From Ignavibacteria bacterium RIFOXYC2_FULL_35_21 (GTDB taxonomy: Bacteria > Bacteroidota > Ignavibacteria > Kapaibacteriales > UBA2268), in assembly GCA_001804705.1 (NCBI GenBank), contig MHAY01000049.1, forward strand, positions 1-64,000: DNA of 64,000 nucleotides, written 5' to 3'. The translations under genes were made by a program, and so were the position numbers. Below the pieces are notes generated by a model, which searched no databases, was not told the origin of the DNA, and saw only the letters and a list, made by a program, of their open reading frames with translations. Shown piece after piece: positions 55,801-63,503 of this stretch; position 1 is the stretch's first letter; every line of letters begins with the position of its first letter.

Positions 55801-58800
55801 ATACCGTCAAGGAAGGTGCCGTCATTCACAGCACTGGAGTAACCAACTGTTGACCAGGTTGTCGAATCTGTCCAATTTCCATTTTGTACACTATAATAAT
55901 AAGTGATTCCGGGTCCCTGCTGGGCAAGTACCCAGTCACCATTCAATACTCTGTTATTCACAGGTAAACCCAAATCAAGAGTACCGAGTAAATTACCTGT
56001 ACCAATATTATAACCCATCGTCGAAGTGGTTGTAGCATTCGGAGAATATGTTGCACCTCCTCCGCCTGTCTGGTCTCTGTCGCCGCATGAACTACCGGAG
56101 CCGTTATTGAAAGTTGCACTCGGCGGCCGCAACCTTTGCCAATCAGTGCTTAAAGGGCCTCGCCAGAAAGCAAAGTCAAAACACATAATTAATGCACCGC
56201 CAGGTATATCCTGTGGATTCAAATATTGCCCGTTTACTGCAAGAACTCTATCTCCTCTCACCCAACCATTAGTCGTAGGACTGACCATTCTCCAATATTT
56301 TGCAATTGCCCTTTCCATGGGATAACTATATGCGGGTGGGCCAATAGTTGTCAGATCGGCAATATCCGGCTGATAGAAACCAAGTACCTGGATACCACAA
56401 TATCCTGCAACGTCATTTGCAGGTGTATTTGATAGCCTGATAGTAAATGGATTATATTGGTTACCGGTTCCAACTTCATAAGTTATTCCCGTTCCACCGC
56501 CGGTAGTAGCATTACCAACGGCGCCTTCGGGTATCCATTTCCTCATTTCTCCATTAACATGCCCTATACCTGTCCTTGTAACTGTAGCTCCGTTTACAAT
56601 TGTCATGAGCCATTCACCCTGATTATAATCAGGGCCAGTGGCTGTACTTGAACTGGGACTTAAATCAATATATGCAAGATTTGCTGCAGAAAAAGTCAGA
56701 TCTGTATTGACTGTTATCATCTGGCTAAAGCCTGCTACTGTAGGCATAAATACTACTCTCGAATTTAATGTAGCATTATTTATAGTCAGATTATTAAATG
56801 TCATATCGTTTAAAGCTGTAACAGTTTGTGATGTATTTCCAATAAAATTGAAAGTGCCTGTACCGGAATTAAACACTCCAACGCCGGATATTCGCCAGTT
56901 ACCGACAAGTGAGATACTATTTGCACCCGATGCTAATGTGCCTTGCTGGATATATAAACTGTCTGAAATTGTATTATTCGCATTCGACATCGTCAATGTT
57001 GTACCAATGGATTTAGCAATGGTCAAGGTTGCAATAACACCGGGAAGTCCGTTGCCTGTAACCTGCCCTGCTCCTCCTGTATAAACAAAATTGCCCCTGT
57101 TATTTGCAAGATAATTATAACTTCTTGTTGTCATCTGAACATTACCGGTAGCACCTGCATTTGTTATGCCTGCTGCATCGCCAAGGCTGACTGTTCCATC
57201 CTTCGTCAATCTGAATTCTCCGGTTCCACTGAGTATACTCGCACCAAAAATTAAAACACCGCTTGAATCAATTGTTACAATGCCATTGGCTGTTGTCGGA
57301 GAAGCATCTAAAGTTATTGTTTTACTGTTGCCTATATAAACAAGTGCATCGTTTGTCGGAGGTATTGCCGATGCAGGGCCACTATAACCCTGTGTTGACC
57401 AGCTAGAGGCAATTGTCCAGTTTGTGTTGTTTATACTATAAAAACTGATTTGTGAGGGTTCGCCAATTATAAAAGTACCCCATGATGATAGTTGCCTATA
57501 CTCGGTTGTTGATGCTGTTCTTGTTCCTGTCTGCGGTGTACCAAATCTATTTGGTGCTACCCATGCACCTCCGGAATAAAGTCTTGTTTCAAAGTATAGA
57601 GGGTCGGCACCGTTTCTTAAATCGCCATTTGGGTCAACTCCGTTTATAAAACTATTGATGATATTATAGGTCATCGCCCCAAGGCTGAAAGTGCTTCCTG
57701 ATGGAATTGCCGTAGTCCATTGCCTTCTGACATTTCTTGCATCACTCATACCGCTTCCTGCAGGATTTATTCCTACTGTTATTGGAGACGTGGTATTAGT
57801 CAGAGTGTCGGCGCTAACGCTAACTAATCCGGCTGTTCCACCACTGCCATTGAAGGTAAGGGTTGCAGGAGTATATCTCCTGTCATATCCAACTTCAAAT
57901 ACAGTTGAAGCTAATGCCGGGTCAACATATCTTCTCAGAGTGCCGTCAATATGACCGGGATTTCCACCGGGCCTTGTTAGTACTGCTCCCTGTGGAATTG
58001 TTGCATGACGTCCACGGCTCCTGACATTACCCCCGGGTAGGCCTAGAGTGTTTGTAACAATTATTCCATTATCGGATGTTGTACCTACGGCAGAAACATC
58101 AACATGATTCACATTGCTTACTGTCATATTATAAAATGTTTCATTGCCTGCAAGATATTTCTGCATGATTTGAGTGCTTGTTCCTGCAAAATTAACTAAT
58201 GAACCTCCGGCAGAGAAAGTTCCACCCTGATTTGTCCAATTGCCAAGTAGTGTCATTGTCGTAGGTGTTGCCGTTGTAGATGACATTGTCAGATTTGATG
58301 AGCTTAAAAAACTAATGTCCCCTTCGATTCTTATATCATCAAGCGGCTGAACATTTCCGGGCCCTGAAATAATCACGTGATGATAAGGATTTTCTGTCTG
58401 ATTTCTTGATGTTATTGTATTTGTAAATGACAAAACAGGAGAATTGAAATCAACTGTAGCCGTGGAAGGGTCGAATATGCCACCGGTATTCAGCCAATTC
58501 CCTGCATCTTTCAAATCAAAATAATTAGATGCGAATGTAGAGCTTTCGAGAGTGAGTAAATTTGTAACATTGAAAGTCGTTGAGGCAACGGATGAATTTA
58601 GCTGTTTTATTCCTGTGCCGGCTATTTTCAGATTATAGTATGATAAATTCACTAAATCACTAATTGGAGAAGCAGGCCTGCACTGTATGTTTTGAATTCC
58701 ACCGCTTTTCTTAAAAATAACAGTCGAACCGTCAGTAAAGAACTTTTGAGTTGCAACACCTGCAAAATCGAGTGAAGATATATCAAAATCGCCGATAATA

Positions 58801-60620
58801 TTTATATCTCCTTCATTTTGCAATGTAATGTTTGTACCGGCAGCCCTGTTGCCTCTTATTGTTAGACAATTATATTGTGCCACTGCAGGCGTTGCGGCAC
58901 TGCTCGGTATGGTAGCATTTCCAGTTCCATCAAAAGTAATAGTTCCTGATGTAAATGTATTAGTCAGATAATTGGTTGGGTAAGTAGTTCTGATGACAAG
59001 TTCCCCGCCTCTCATTGTAAATGTTCTGCCCGAACTATTACCATTAACTGAAAAGGAGCCAATATCCAGTGTTCCGACATTAATCACAAGTGAATCATTA
59101 ATTGCAAGATTCTTGCTTAAAGTTACAGTTCTTCCGAAAGCTTTATCGCAGACTATACTTCGGACAGGGGATGGAACTCCATCGCCGGATTCCTGGTCTA
59201 TTGTCGTACTGATATATTTATACACAGCATTTTGGCTGAAATTCCTTATCGTCGTCTGTACATTGCCGCCAGTTGGGCCGGTAGTTGATGCAGTTATTCC
59301 ATATTGACCGCCGATTTCAAGTCCTCCATCATCTTCGACTCGGAATATATTTCCTCCAATGTCATCATCGGTTTCAAATCTGAGAATACCACCGGATTCA
59401 ACCGATAATTCACCGACATTTGAAACAGGCCCGGTTATTCTTACTTTCAGGTTTATTCTAACTCTGTCTGACTGTTTATTCGGTGCTGTTGTCGAAGGAG
59501 CGCCCCCAAAGCTGATTTTCGACCAGGTACCGGCAGTATCATAATCTCCATTGTCTGTTATACTATAATATGTAGCTCTTCCTGCAGCATCTTCACCGCT
59601 TGTCCAGTCACCATCAATCGTGCTTATCTGTTGTGAATAGAAAAATTGATTGTTAAAATCTGAAACATTTACCACTCCGGGGTCAACACGCCAATATCCG
59701 CTTGGGTTTGCGTATGATGGATTAAACCATAATACCTTGTATTCACCTACATTTCCTGCTTCTTCGGATGGGTCCCAATGGAAAAGTACATTTGCTCCAT
59801 TTGTATTGATTGTAACATATTGTGAGTTTACAAGCCAATATTTCTTTAGAGATACATCCGTTTTTTCAACTTGCGGATGCTCATTATTAATACACTTTAT
59901 TGCTATCTGACAGCCTGCACCAAGAGAACCCCCGATTAAATTTATTTCAGCCGGTGTATAGACATCTCCGGTTGCACCCGGTGTCCCCAACGGAAATCCC
60001 AATGTTGGCAATGGCATTGAAGCCGAAGCATCTATCTTTCTAATCAGTGAGCCGCTATTAATTCCCTGCGAATTATATATACATTGTGTCTCGCTAAAAA
60101 CACTTGCTGTACTGAAATCGGAGAATATACTCGTATTTATCCCCATTGTCAGGTCATAATTTCCAATATCAATAACAGCATTTGCAATTAATCGCAACAC
60201 ACTATTAATTACCACTTCGTTTCCTGTATAAACATAGCCCCCCGTTTTATCAATTGCCCATTCGTAAAAAGTAACCGTTGCCGATGGACTCGTTATTGTC
60301 TGTGATGTCGGGCCATAGAAAGTAATCGTCGTCGAATTAGTCGTGAAATCTATAGCATTATTCAAAACTAAATTTCCACCAAGTGTAAACCCTCTCTCCA
60401 GTTCCACCGTTCCGGTATTTGTCAGATTACCTGAAATTCTCAAATAACTATTTCCCGTCTGACTTAATATACTCCCTGCATTTGTTACCGATGTGTTAGT
60501 ATTAACCTGAACCTGGGCACCTGTATTGATATAAAAATTCGAACTGCCATTGATATATAATTGTGAGTATGTTCCTTGAGGTATAACTAAAAGCACGAAA
60601 AACATAACCACATAAGCCAT
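49878..60620 (-). CDS. Giant modular surface protein, 3580 residues
   Basis: It is built from about six units. Each has a beta-solenoid stretch (NTTINNQLTFNQDN-like turns), then a beta-sandwich beginning GHVDG-type (residues about 192, 890, 1357, 2077, 2768, 3218) with VFEVG.....TPA and GGTAG motifs, then 155-226 residues later a GNWxxxxTWS segment (about 360, 1070, 1583, 2232, 2932, 3385). A GEVED domain lies near 1800-1900 (GGDYGEVQDYTINI). It has no T9SS type A domain and ends INDGVIEIGE. Likely a cell-surface adhesin. The annotated ATG gives MAYVVMFFVLLVIPQGTYSQ, a signal peptide lacking a basic region; an in-frame AUA at 60686 after a strong ribosome binding site would add it. Confidence 0.8.
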   Translation of the reverse strand: MAYVVMFFVLLVIPQGTYSQLYINGSSNFYINTGAQVQVNTNTSVTNAGSILSQTGNSYLRISGNLTNTGTVELERGFTLGGNLVLNNAIDFTTNSTTITFYGPTSQTITSPSATVTFYEWAIDKTGGYVYTGNEVVINSVLRLIANAVIDIGNYDLTMGINTSIFSDFSTASVFSETQCIYNSQGINSGSLIRKIDASASMPLPTLGFPLGTPGATGDVYTPAEINLIGGSLGAGCQIAIKCINNEHPQVEKTDVSLKKYWLVNSQYVTINTNGANVLFHWDPSEEAGNVGEYKVLWFNPSYANPSGYWRVDPGVVNVSDFNNQFFYSQQISTIDGDWTSGEDAAGRATYYSITDNGDYDTAGTWSKISFGGAPSTTAPNKQSDRVRINLKVRITGPVSNVGELSVESGGILRFETDDDIGGNIFRVEDDGGLEIGGQYGITASTTGPTGGNVQTTIRNFSQNAVYKYISTTIDQESGDGVPSPVRSIVCDKAFGRTVTLSKNLAINDSLVINVGTLDIGSFSVNGNSSGRTFTMRGGELVIRTTYPTNYLTNTFTSGTITFDGTGNATIPSSAATPAVAQYNCLTIRGNRAAGTNITLQNEGDINIIGDFDISSLDFAGVATQKFFTDGSTVIFKKSGGIQNIQCRPASPISDLVNLSYYNLKIAGTGIKQLNSSVASTTFNVTNLLTLESSTFASNYFDLKDAGNWLNTGGIFDPSTATVDFNSPVLSFTNTITSRNQTENPYHHVIISGPGNVQPLDDIRIEGDISFLSSSNLTMSSTTATPTTMTLLGNWTNQGGTFSAGGSLVNFAGTSTQIMQKYLAGNETFYNMTVSNVNHVDVSAVGTTSDNGIIVTNTLGLPGGNVRSRGRHATIPQGAVLTRPGGNPGHIDGTLRRYVDPALASTVFEVGYDRRYTPATLTFNGSGGTAGLVSVSADTLTNTTSPITVGINPAGSGMSDARNVRRQWTTAIPSGSTFSLGAMTYNIINSFINGVDPNGDLRNGADPLYFETRLYSGGAWVAPNRFGTPQTGTRTASTTEYRQLSSWGTFIIGEPSQISFYSINNTNWTIASSWSTQGYSGPASAIPPTNDALVYIGNSKTITLDASPTTANGIVTIDSSGVLIFGASILSGTGEFRLTKDGTVSLGDAAGITNAGATGNVQMTTRSYNYLANNRGNFVYTGGAGQVTGNGLPGVIATLTIAKSIGTTLTMSNANNTISDSLYIQQGTLASGANSISLVGNWRISGVGVFNSGTGTFNFIGNTSQTVTALNDMTFNNLTINNATLNSRVVFMPTVAGFSQMITVNTDLTFSAANLAYIDLSPSSSTATGPDYNQGEWLMTIVNGATVTRTGIGHVNGEMRKWIPEGAVGNATTGGGTGITYEVGTGNQYNPFTIRLSNTPANDVAGYCGIQVLGFYQPDIADLTTIGPPAYSYPMERAIAKYWRMVSPTTNGWVRGDRVLAVNGQYLNPQDIPGGALIMCFDFAFWRGPLSTDWQRLRPPSATFNNGSGSSCGDRDQTGGGGATYSPNATTTSTMGYNIGTGNLLGTLDLGLPVNNRVLNGDWVLAQQGPGITYYYSVQNGNWTDSTTWSTVGYSSAVNDGTFLDGITQVGKYPMRRLDIAMIGEGKTVTLDANIGNGWPSSTGNPEFHEQRLGSVTVESTAGGPGKLILGTNVIRASVFELMDDGIIETGAEDGFHTNTARGNLQREYSGATIARNFNYNGHITGNYEFTAKGRISETYTNADFRYCSGTGLNSGFGYIHQVRVSAGATFGAPFFDHTDARQSLFAWRYFPDKCITLTAGSQYTMRLLLANTGSPGSYYGMFWFDQDFDGDFENIASERYPSAAGRQFNIDSAYAADITFTVPAGTVAGTTCMRIAVRNDNSTLDPCISGGDYGEVQDYTINIVNNGYLNNFTQNTGGAIPTRIASLTVSTVNSSSTVTQTTGHIVKDSILLTNGTYTANTQSLRLQGEFINNNNQNSFGGGVQGTLTFDSTLTQNIKGSSSTSFYNVTLDKPSGTVQLQRNTTINNQLTFNQDNYLRPLNYDLIFGPTALAVSPGAGSFSGTRMILSEGSSTIGSIIKQYTGGAGAKSYFFPVGVGTNYNPASISLTGTYTVNPSVALKLKSGLHPNRMSDNILGKYWNVATNGISNVTANSLSFTYVPGDVNGNQALYIPGLYKTTNFWEINLGTNPTANPSPISITNSLYYDGDWTAGEASGFFTGRIFWSRNTGNWNVGSNWSNENHTGVPSAYYPGQIYDKDTVIVDGHTLTYNISTDKIDSLQIGGTSNTASALAGSLEFGTAPANKQLTIESNLGVLDGGSISPPSSGNTKDTLTIQKNIYNVSTLVNAIDLYSDANNYTVLKFNSSPSSTITASSSTISGEGNWAPMGPVVMDKVNGFSDTLLVASNSFASQTGSVPEYLFYLDKGILTNVQTGTLWLSGGTNVENMQPYTGLNILNGAVSTSDDLITNVNTRIDVTGGNLNVGNAIDEYFLYNTGTRLNVSNGNVNVAGCFTRTGASDKIDFNLSSGTFTVMSYGNTDATLAGFDISKSSSTFSMSGGSIVVASGTVGASADFKVVKGAADNGIGMAAGTLQTGHPTMPLATPAEPIKLGGNMPVWDVHATRAGVKTHIAEQVFVIKNNLTTDNSHTFSLNTNTVELRGNFLNDGYFYDPGGSQSDPWLLVFNETASQTITNNETGGLKLYRMKVDKTAGELYLGSTANSNLVIRNSLEFPNNNVVNINARANNKYVEFNSNVSGNDPQVLRNGLGHVDGLVYRYFPTGANSLVFPIGTTLNTEYRPVTYEAVGTGGTAGLVGAITSLVDHSAIADPPVKLTNYVHRYWTVSNNGFDLGPNRTYKLTTTYLPTDPVAGPTTYYEHHLYTPALPAAGVWKKTSTTARTATYVTSSNNTEYGDFVAGEPSGYVYWSYSDGIWDGTNTAIWSFDGYTTKVTPVLLVPGVSDIVHIGNSRTITVPETYTPDVRTLYLEKNDGSPGALYVQGQFGSVRTNTYVMEDSTSLGIHHVSGITADGSAGAILSTNVPTYGNSRYIYNGINGGQVSGRGLPNNIISLTINNIAPTNTIFLSNDAIGSPDPYLNISEDLRLINGTLNFGSRSIRLDRDMVLLNTTRTNPLTKNFVFNGPSNHTLALENQDGVNYYDLDLAGGYVYVTKNTLSATAQVYVSHTMNLSSSSIINVRNADRKVIIQNGGSVNRTGTGYVDGYLQKVIPGDAGSYTYEIGNGTSFTPAVITMIGVGGTSGAVDGINLDPVPYSPNSGNRMDPLHSVPRYWSLNPISGGTFAMGGRVANVNLEFPSSELATVTPANAVVRRMSVPAEVPLWSERNGADLNWNVGLASVELTGGATKWAGLGDFYIGEKSPRRFYSVATGNWDLNTTWTFNSNHLPPVCPQVDDIPFATVLDNKDVVEVGLNHVVTLNVANPQLDSLLVINNSLLDLQANSINSTTGTGAFILDNNGILSSGLADFPNNSLTNFSTYYLSETSTMDFYGAVQTILPNPFGLPDAQGYGNILLRNGTKNVTAPVFVRMNLTNESSNLNISTLIDALHVRGSVINSSAIINDGVIEIGE

Positions 60621-60693
60621 ATTTACACATATCGCCTTTGCAAGCTTTGTTTTTTTCTGTGTTATATTTTTGTAATTCGTATTTATTTATACA

Positions 60694-60699
60694 CTCCCC
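60694..60699 (-). promoter_or_regulatory. Shine-Dalgarno sequence before a possible AUA start of the giant gene
   Basis: On the minus strand GGGGAG lies seven bases before ATA (60686-60684), which is in frame with the giant gene and directly follows an in-frame TAA. No ATG, GTG or TTG lies between this point and the ATG at 60620. Confidence 0.5.
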
Positions 60700-60739
60700 T
60701 TAATTAATCATCAATTGTATTTCTGACTCATTTCTTTCT

Positions 60740-60879
60740 ACATTTTGCATTCTACATTCTACATTTTGCATTCTACATTCTACAATTTGCATTCTACATT
60801 CTACATTTTGCACTGTACATTCTACATTTTGCATTTTGCATTCTACATTTTGCATTTTGCATTTTGCATTCTACATTAA
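60740..60879 (-). repeat. Twenty-unit heptamer array at the stop of the C1q-like gene
   Basis: Twenty consecutive 7-base units mixing TGTAGAA, TGCAAAA and close variants on the minus strand. The first complete unit follows directly after the TAA at 60878-60876. TGTAGAA is the same word as at rpsR and ndk. Confidence 0.92.
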
Positions 60880-63023
60880 CTCAACTTATGAACTGAAACA
60901 TAAGTCTTTCCCGAACCACTTTTTATATTCTGGCTTGCACCGGTATCCTGTATAACCCTGATTGTTACAACCTGTCCTGCTGTTAATGGAATAACGTCAC
61001 TGACAACCGGGGCGCAATTATACAGGAAATATGTATCAATAAAATTATCAGTTAACTGTAGAATATTACCCTGAGCATACAATGACCCATCTATAAAAAT
61101 TGCAATTGATATTGTCGCCCCTAATGCAGGTGTACCGGTTATTTCAAATTCTGTCCGTGCATTAACCTGGTAATATCCGTCTTCTTTCGCCGTAAAATTA
61201 TTTCCCGATACGTCAAATTCGGATTGTGAATCATAACTTTCGGCATCAAATGGTATCGCTGCCCAGGTAGCAGTTCCACTCGATATGGAAGTTGCCGTTG
61301 TCAAATATCCCCTTGCCCTGCTTTGATGGTTCATATCCACAATTCCGGCGCTGCCTCCTTCGGTATGCACCCTCAACATTTTATTAGCATCACTATAAGC
61401 CCCTGTTGAAGAGAGTGACGAAGTATTACTTATTTCAAAATTATCATTATCAAGATTGTTTATACCTGACGAAACACTTTGCCCTCCGGATAAATAATAC
61501 CTTTGAGAGGCATCACCAGTACCACTTTGTACAATCATAAAAGGTGGATTTTGATTACCTGAATTATTATCATTAACTGCAACCTGAGTGCCGTCATTGG
61601 ACAAGAAACTTGTTGCAATCAGTGCATTTGCTGCATCATACCTAAGTGTCTGTCCGCTTGTTCCCGAAGGAACTGAACCTGAAGGAGTAGTCCAGCTTAA
61701 TAAACCGGCTCCATCCGTAGATAAGAATTGTCCACTTGAGCCATCTCCTGCCGGTAAAGTATATGTAAGACTTCCTGTCTGAGCCTGTGCAACAAATGCA
61801 GTTACGTCTGTACCTCCGGGTTCCGCAAAAGACAAGGCACCCGCAGTTCCGCTATTCGAGAGTAACAATCCCCCGTTACGAACTTCAAGTAATTGCCCGG
61901 GTGTACTTGTGCCGATACCAATATTGTCTGTTGTGTTATAAACTACACCTGCTCCGACAGTCCATCCGGCACTGCCTCCGCTAATTGTACTCCAGCTTAA
62001 TAATCCTGCTCCGTCGGTTGTCAAAACCTGTCCATTACTGCCATCTCCTGCCGGTAAAGTATATGTAAGACTACCTGTCTGAGCCTGTGCAACAAATGCT
62101 GTTACGTCAGTTCCTCCGGGTTCCGCAAATGACAAGGCACCCGCAGTTCCACTATTTGAGAGTAACAATCCCCCGTTTCGTACTTCAAGCAATTGCCCGG
62201 GTGTACTTGTGCCGATACCAATATTGTCCGTTGTGTTATAAACTACACCTGCTCCGACAGTCCATCCGGCACTGCCTCCGCTTATCGTTGACCAGCTTAA
62301 TAAACCTGCACCGTCCGTTGTCAAAGCCTGGCCATTTGAACCATCCGCGGTTGGCAGGGTGTACGTAACATTGGCCGTTTGTGCCTGTGCTTTGAAAGCA
62401 GTGTAATCTACTCCACCCGGTTCGGCAAATCTTAATTCGGTTGCCGCCCCGGTGTTTGTCAGTAAAATATTCCCATCACTAACTTCAAATCTTTGAGAAG
62501 GATTATTTGTACCAATTCCGAAATTACCCCCACTTAAAATTCTTGCCCTTTCAAGATTATTTGTCCTAAGAACAAAATCTTGTGCATCGCTTGTACCTAT
62601 AAAATCATTTACCGGATTGGTTGAAGCATTACCCGACAGTGACCAATAACTCCCACTTAACAAATATACCCAGCTTGTTCCGTCATAATAATAAAACCCC
62701 GCTGTATTATCCGTTTGGTAAATCAACAACCCTGTTACAGGTGTTCCAGGCCTTTGTCCAAGTGTCATTCTCGGTGCAAGAAATCCCATCGTACTTGACC
62801 GAAGTTCTAATATAGCCGATCCATCCGGGTCCGTGCATCCGATGCCCACATTATTTTGCGAATAAACAATCTGCCTACCCGTAAGAATCAGAAAAAAAGC
62901 AAAGTATAACAATACTCCAACTTTTAAATTTTCTAATTTTGAAGTAAAGTTTTTCTTCCCCCTCTTTTTTTCTGTTCCCGCCCGAACAAGTTCAAGCGCT
63001 TTAGCCAGTGTAACAAGTTCCAT
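60876..63023 (-). CDS. Tail-fibre-like surface protein with internal 100-residue repeats and C1q-like C-terminus
   Basis: A 715-residue exported protein. A basic stretch precedes a hydrophobic signal segment at about 35-56 (VGVLLYFAFFLILTGRQIVY). Next come NNVGIGCTDPDGSAILEL and GFLAPRMT, typical of Bacteroidota proteins resembling phage tail fibres. Then follow tandem units of 100 residues (GWTVGAGVVYNTTDNIGIGT ... GAGLLSWSTIS), two almost identical, one more divergent before them and a partial one after. Residues about 565-715 form a C1q/TNF-like beta-sandwich (SEFDVSGNNFTAKEDGYYQV, TISIAIFIDGSLYAQG), a trimeric binding head in known families. AGGTGA precedes the ATG. Ligand unknown. Confidence 0.8.
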   Translation of the reverse strand: MELVTLAKALELVRAGTEKKRGKKNFTSKLENLKVGVLLYFAFFLILTGRQIVYSQNNVGIGCTDPDGSAILELRSSTMGFLAPRMTLGQRPGTPVTGLLIYQTDNTAGFYYYDGTSWVYLLSGSYWSLSGNASTNPVNDFIGTSDAQDFVLRTNNLERARILSGGNFGIGTNNPSQRFEVSDGNILLTNTGAATELRFAEPGGVDYTAFKAQAQTANVTYTLPTADGSNGQALTTDGAGLLSWSTISGGSAGWTVGAGVVYNTTDNIGIGTSTPGQLLEVRNGGLLLSNSGTAGALSFAEPGGTDVTAFVAQAQTGSLTYTLPAGDGSNGQVLTTDGAGLLSWSTISGGSAGWTVGAGVVYNTTDNIGIGTSTPGQLLEVRNGGLLLSNSGTAGALSFAEPGGTDVTAFVAQAQTGSLTYTLPAGDGSSGQFLSTDGAGLLSWTTPSGSVPSGTSGQTLRYDAANALIATSFLSNDGTQVAVNDNNSGNQNPPFMIVQSGTGDASQRYYLSGGQSVSSGINNLDNDNFEISNTSSLSSTGAYSDANKMLRVHTEGGSAGIVDMNHQSRARGYLTTATSISSGTATWAAIPFDAESYDSQSEFDVSGNNFTAKEDGYYQVNARTEFEITGTPALGATISIAIFIDGSLYAQGNILQLTDNFIDTYFLYNCAPVVSDVIPLTAGQVVTIRVIQDTGASQNIKSGSGKTYVSVHKLS
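61680..61979 (-). repeat. Second copy of a 300-bp in-frame tandem repeat
   Basis: Offset by exactly 300 bases from 61980-62279. The first 81 residues encoded are identical between the copies; later ones differ slightly (SSGQFLSTDG, SWTTPS). Confidence 0.9.
61980..62279 (-). repeat. First copy of a 300-bp in-frame tandem repeat
   Basis: Encodes one 100-residue unit beginning GGSAGWTVGAG and ending LLSWSTIS. DNA differences from the adjoining copy are mostly in third codon positions. Confidence 0.9.
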
Positions 63024-63457
63024 TTTTCACCTGTTTTAATATATTATAAATTTATTTTTTCATTCATTTAATCATCGCATTTCTTGTCCTATGAGTCCTT
63101 AATTAAATGTTTCAATTTTATAATTAATCAAAATTTATTTTAAATCTCGGCTAATAAATCGTAATTAATTTAACTTAGACACACTTATACCACTTTAAAA
63201 TTAATTCAAATCATTTAAAAATTCAATCCGTAATTATACCTAAAATTTAAGATTCATTATTTAATAATTCAATTAATTTTTGTTCGTTCATTCCTTTCAA
63301 CTTCCGACTTCCGACTTCCGACTTCCGACTTCCGACTTCCGACTTCCGACTTCCGACTTCCGACTTCCGACTTCCGACTTCCGACTTCCGACTTCCGACT
63401 TCCGACTTCCGACTTCCGACTTCCGACTTCCGACTTCCGACTTCCGACTTCCGACTT
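63024..63457. other. Intergenic region ending in a heptamer array
   Basis: Bases 63024-63293 are plain AT-rich sequence that should hold the promoter of the C1q-like gene; the ribosome binding sequence AGGTGA is at 63027-63032. The rest is the array described separately. No gene is supported on either strand; the plus-strand open frame at 63280-63561 is only the array read through. Confidence 0.6.
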
Positions 63458-63503
63458 TCAACTTCCGACTTCCGACTTCCGACTTCCGACTTCCGACTTC
63501 CGA
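63294..63503 (-). repeat. Thirty-unit heptamer array GTCGGAA (CTTCCGA on the plus strand)
   Basis: On the plus strand: one CTTTCAA unit, 22 perfect CTTCCGA units (63301-63454), one CTTTCAA unit (63455-63461), then six perfect CTTCCGA units to 63503. The variant at 63455-63461 provides the TGA stop of the response regulator gene. Confidence 0.97.

Noticed and set aside
49878-60620. Type V autotransporter
   Set aside because: The solenoid stretches resemble passengers, but the C-terminus lacks a translocator beta-barrel and ends in a short VIEIGE sequence.
61680-62500. Near-identical repeats as template/variable repeats of a diversity-generating retroelement
   Set aside because: No reverse transcriptase is visible, and differences are mostly silent rather than adenine-directed amino-acid changes.
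63294-63503. Array mistaken for a CRISPR
   Set aside because: Units are seven bases and contiguous with no spacers; no cas genes are in the window.
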